A stretch of DNA of 6,055 nt from Prochloron sp. SP5CPC1 (lineage in GTDB: Bacteria > Cyanobacteriota > Cyanobacteriia > Cyanobacteriales > Prochloraceae), in contig JACONB010000121.1 of the NCBI GenBank assembly GCA_014323965.1, forward strand, positions 1 to 6,055. Reading direction: 5' to 3'. Both the position numbers and the translations under genes were made by a program. A model generated the notes under the pieces. That model was given only the letters and a program-made list of their open reading frames with translations, ran no database searches and was not told the DNA's origin. Of this stretch, positions 5,615 through 6,055 are shown piece by piece. The number at the start of each line of letters is the position of its first letter. Position 1 is the first letter of the stretch.

Positions 5615-6011
5615 ATGACCTATCAATATCTCCTAGATACCAACATCCTGTCAGATTTGGTCAGGCATCCTCAAGGTCTAGTGTTCCAGCGTATTGCTAC
5701 CGTCGGGGCAGATAGTGTTTGTACTAGCATAATCGTGGCATGTGAACTGCGATTTGGAGCTGTTAAGCGTGGTTCGGACCGTCTTGTTCAGCAACTGGAC
5801 CGCGTCTTTGAATTCTTACCAGTTCTGCCACTTTCCCCACCTGTAGATCAGCACTACGCCGCAATTCGTACCCACTTGGAGCAGGCTGGAACCCCCTAAT
5901 GATTTAGTGATTGCCGCCCATGCCTTCGCTCTAAACCTGACTCTTGTAACAGCAAATACCCGTGAATTTGAGCGTGTGCCCGCCTTGAGTTTAGATAACT
6001 GGCTACTATGA
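5615..6011 (+). pseudogene. vapC: VapC PIN-domain ribonuclease toxin, frameshifted
   Basis: VapC toxins are PIN-domain, metal-dependent RNases that arrest translation. The frame from ATG 5615 reads MTYQYLLDTNILSDL with Asp8, and SIIVACELRFGAVKRG with Glu44, two of the conserved acidic residues. It stops at TAA 5897-5899 after LEQAGTP. The next frame resumes at 5895 with PNDLVIAAHAFALNLTLVTAN, carrying the third acidic Asp (PND) and the TAN motif, then TREFERVPALSLDNWLL and TGA at 6009-6011. Joined length is about 131 residues, normal for VapC. The 94-residue product lacks half the active site and should be inactive. Relatives usually have GTPIGPND here, so an 8-base loss between C-runs fits best; one extra C in CCCCC (5892-5896) is the alternative. 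It follows vapB by 5 bases with no strong ribosome binding site of its own, suggesting coupled translation. Confidence 0.88.
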
Positions 6012-6055
6012 AACTCAAGTACATCCCCTAATCGAAACAGGCGCTTTTGAAGTCG
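6008..6055 (+). other. Start of a further gene, overlapping the vapC stop and apparently frameshifted
   Basis: An ATG at 6008-6010 overlaps the vapC stop as ATGA and reads MKLKYIP, then TAA at 6029-6031. From 6028 another frame reads LIETGAFEV to the window edge. One additional C in the CCCC run (6025-6028) would join them as MKLKYIPLIETGAFEV. The ATGA overlap supports a coupled downstream gene, but the piece is too short to identify and the junction could be chance. Confidence 0.3.

Noticed and set aside
5432..5626. A 64-codon minus-strand frame rich in serine
   Set aside because: It is antisense to vapB, and its serine and acidic runs simply mirror the codons of the antitoxin's acidic tail.

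Overview
The window looks cyanobacterial. Six copies of the HIP1 palindrome GCGATCGC, which is over-represented in many cyanobacterial genomes, fall between positions 464 and 3418. The hslO and ruvA products resemble their cyanobacterial homologues, an Uma2-family gene of a type expanded in cyanobacteria is present, and the spacers carry short repeats typical of filamentous cyanobacteria. An Oscillatoriales- or Nostocales-like filamentous host fits, but the genus cannot be fixed from this sequence.

Left half (1-3442) is ordinary chromosome. A membrane-anchored, helix-rich protein of unknown function runs leftwards off the edge (894-1, minus). A 560-base non-coding stretch with three small repeat motifs follows. 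Then come hslO (redox chaperone Hsp33, minus), a small SRPBCC-like gene divergent from it (plus), and ruvA (Holliday-junction branch migration, minus), which converges on the SRPBCC-like gene with a 7-base gap. These genes look intact.

Right half (3443-6055) is an accessory strip that appears to be decaying. All its genes are on the plus strand and no HIP1 site is present. In order it holds an Uma2-family nuclease gene broken by one extra base at 3676, a ParA-like ATPase gene that has lost its 5' part including the P-loop, a tiny gene coupled to parA by TAATG and broken twice, an intact VapB antitoxin gene, a vapC toxin gene frameshifted at 5892-5897, and the first bases of another gene that also appears frameshifted.

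Read together, a housekeeping block (protein repair, recombination) borders a former mobile or plasmid-like module (nuclease, partition ATPase, toxin-antitoxin). Only the antitoxin still looks able to give a normal product. Three of the breaks are +1 shifts lying exactly at an in-frame stop. Decay or sequence error is the simplest explanation, but recoding is worth excluding.
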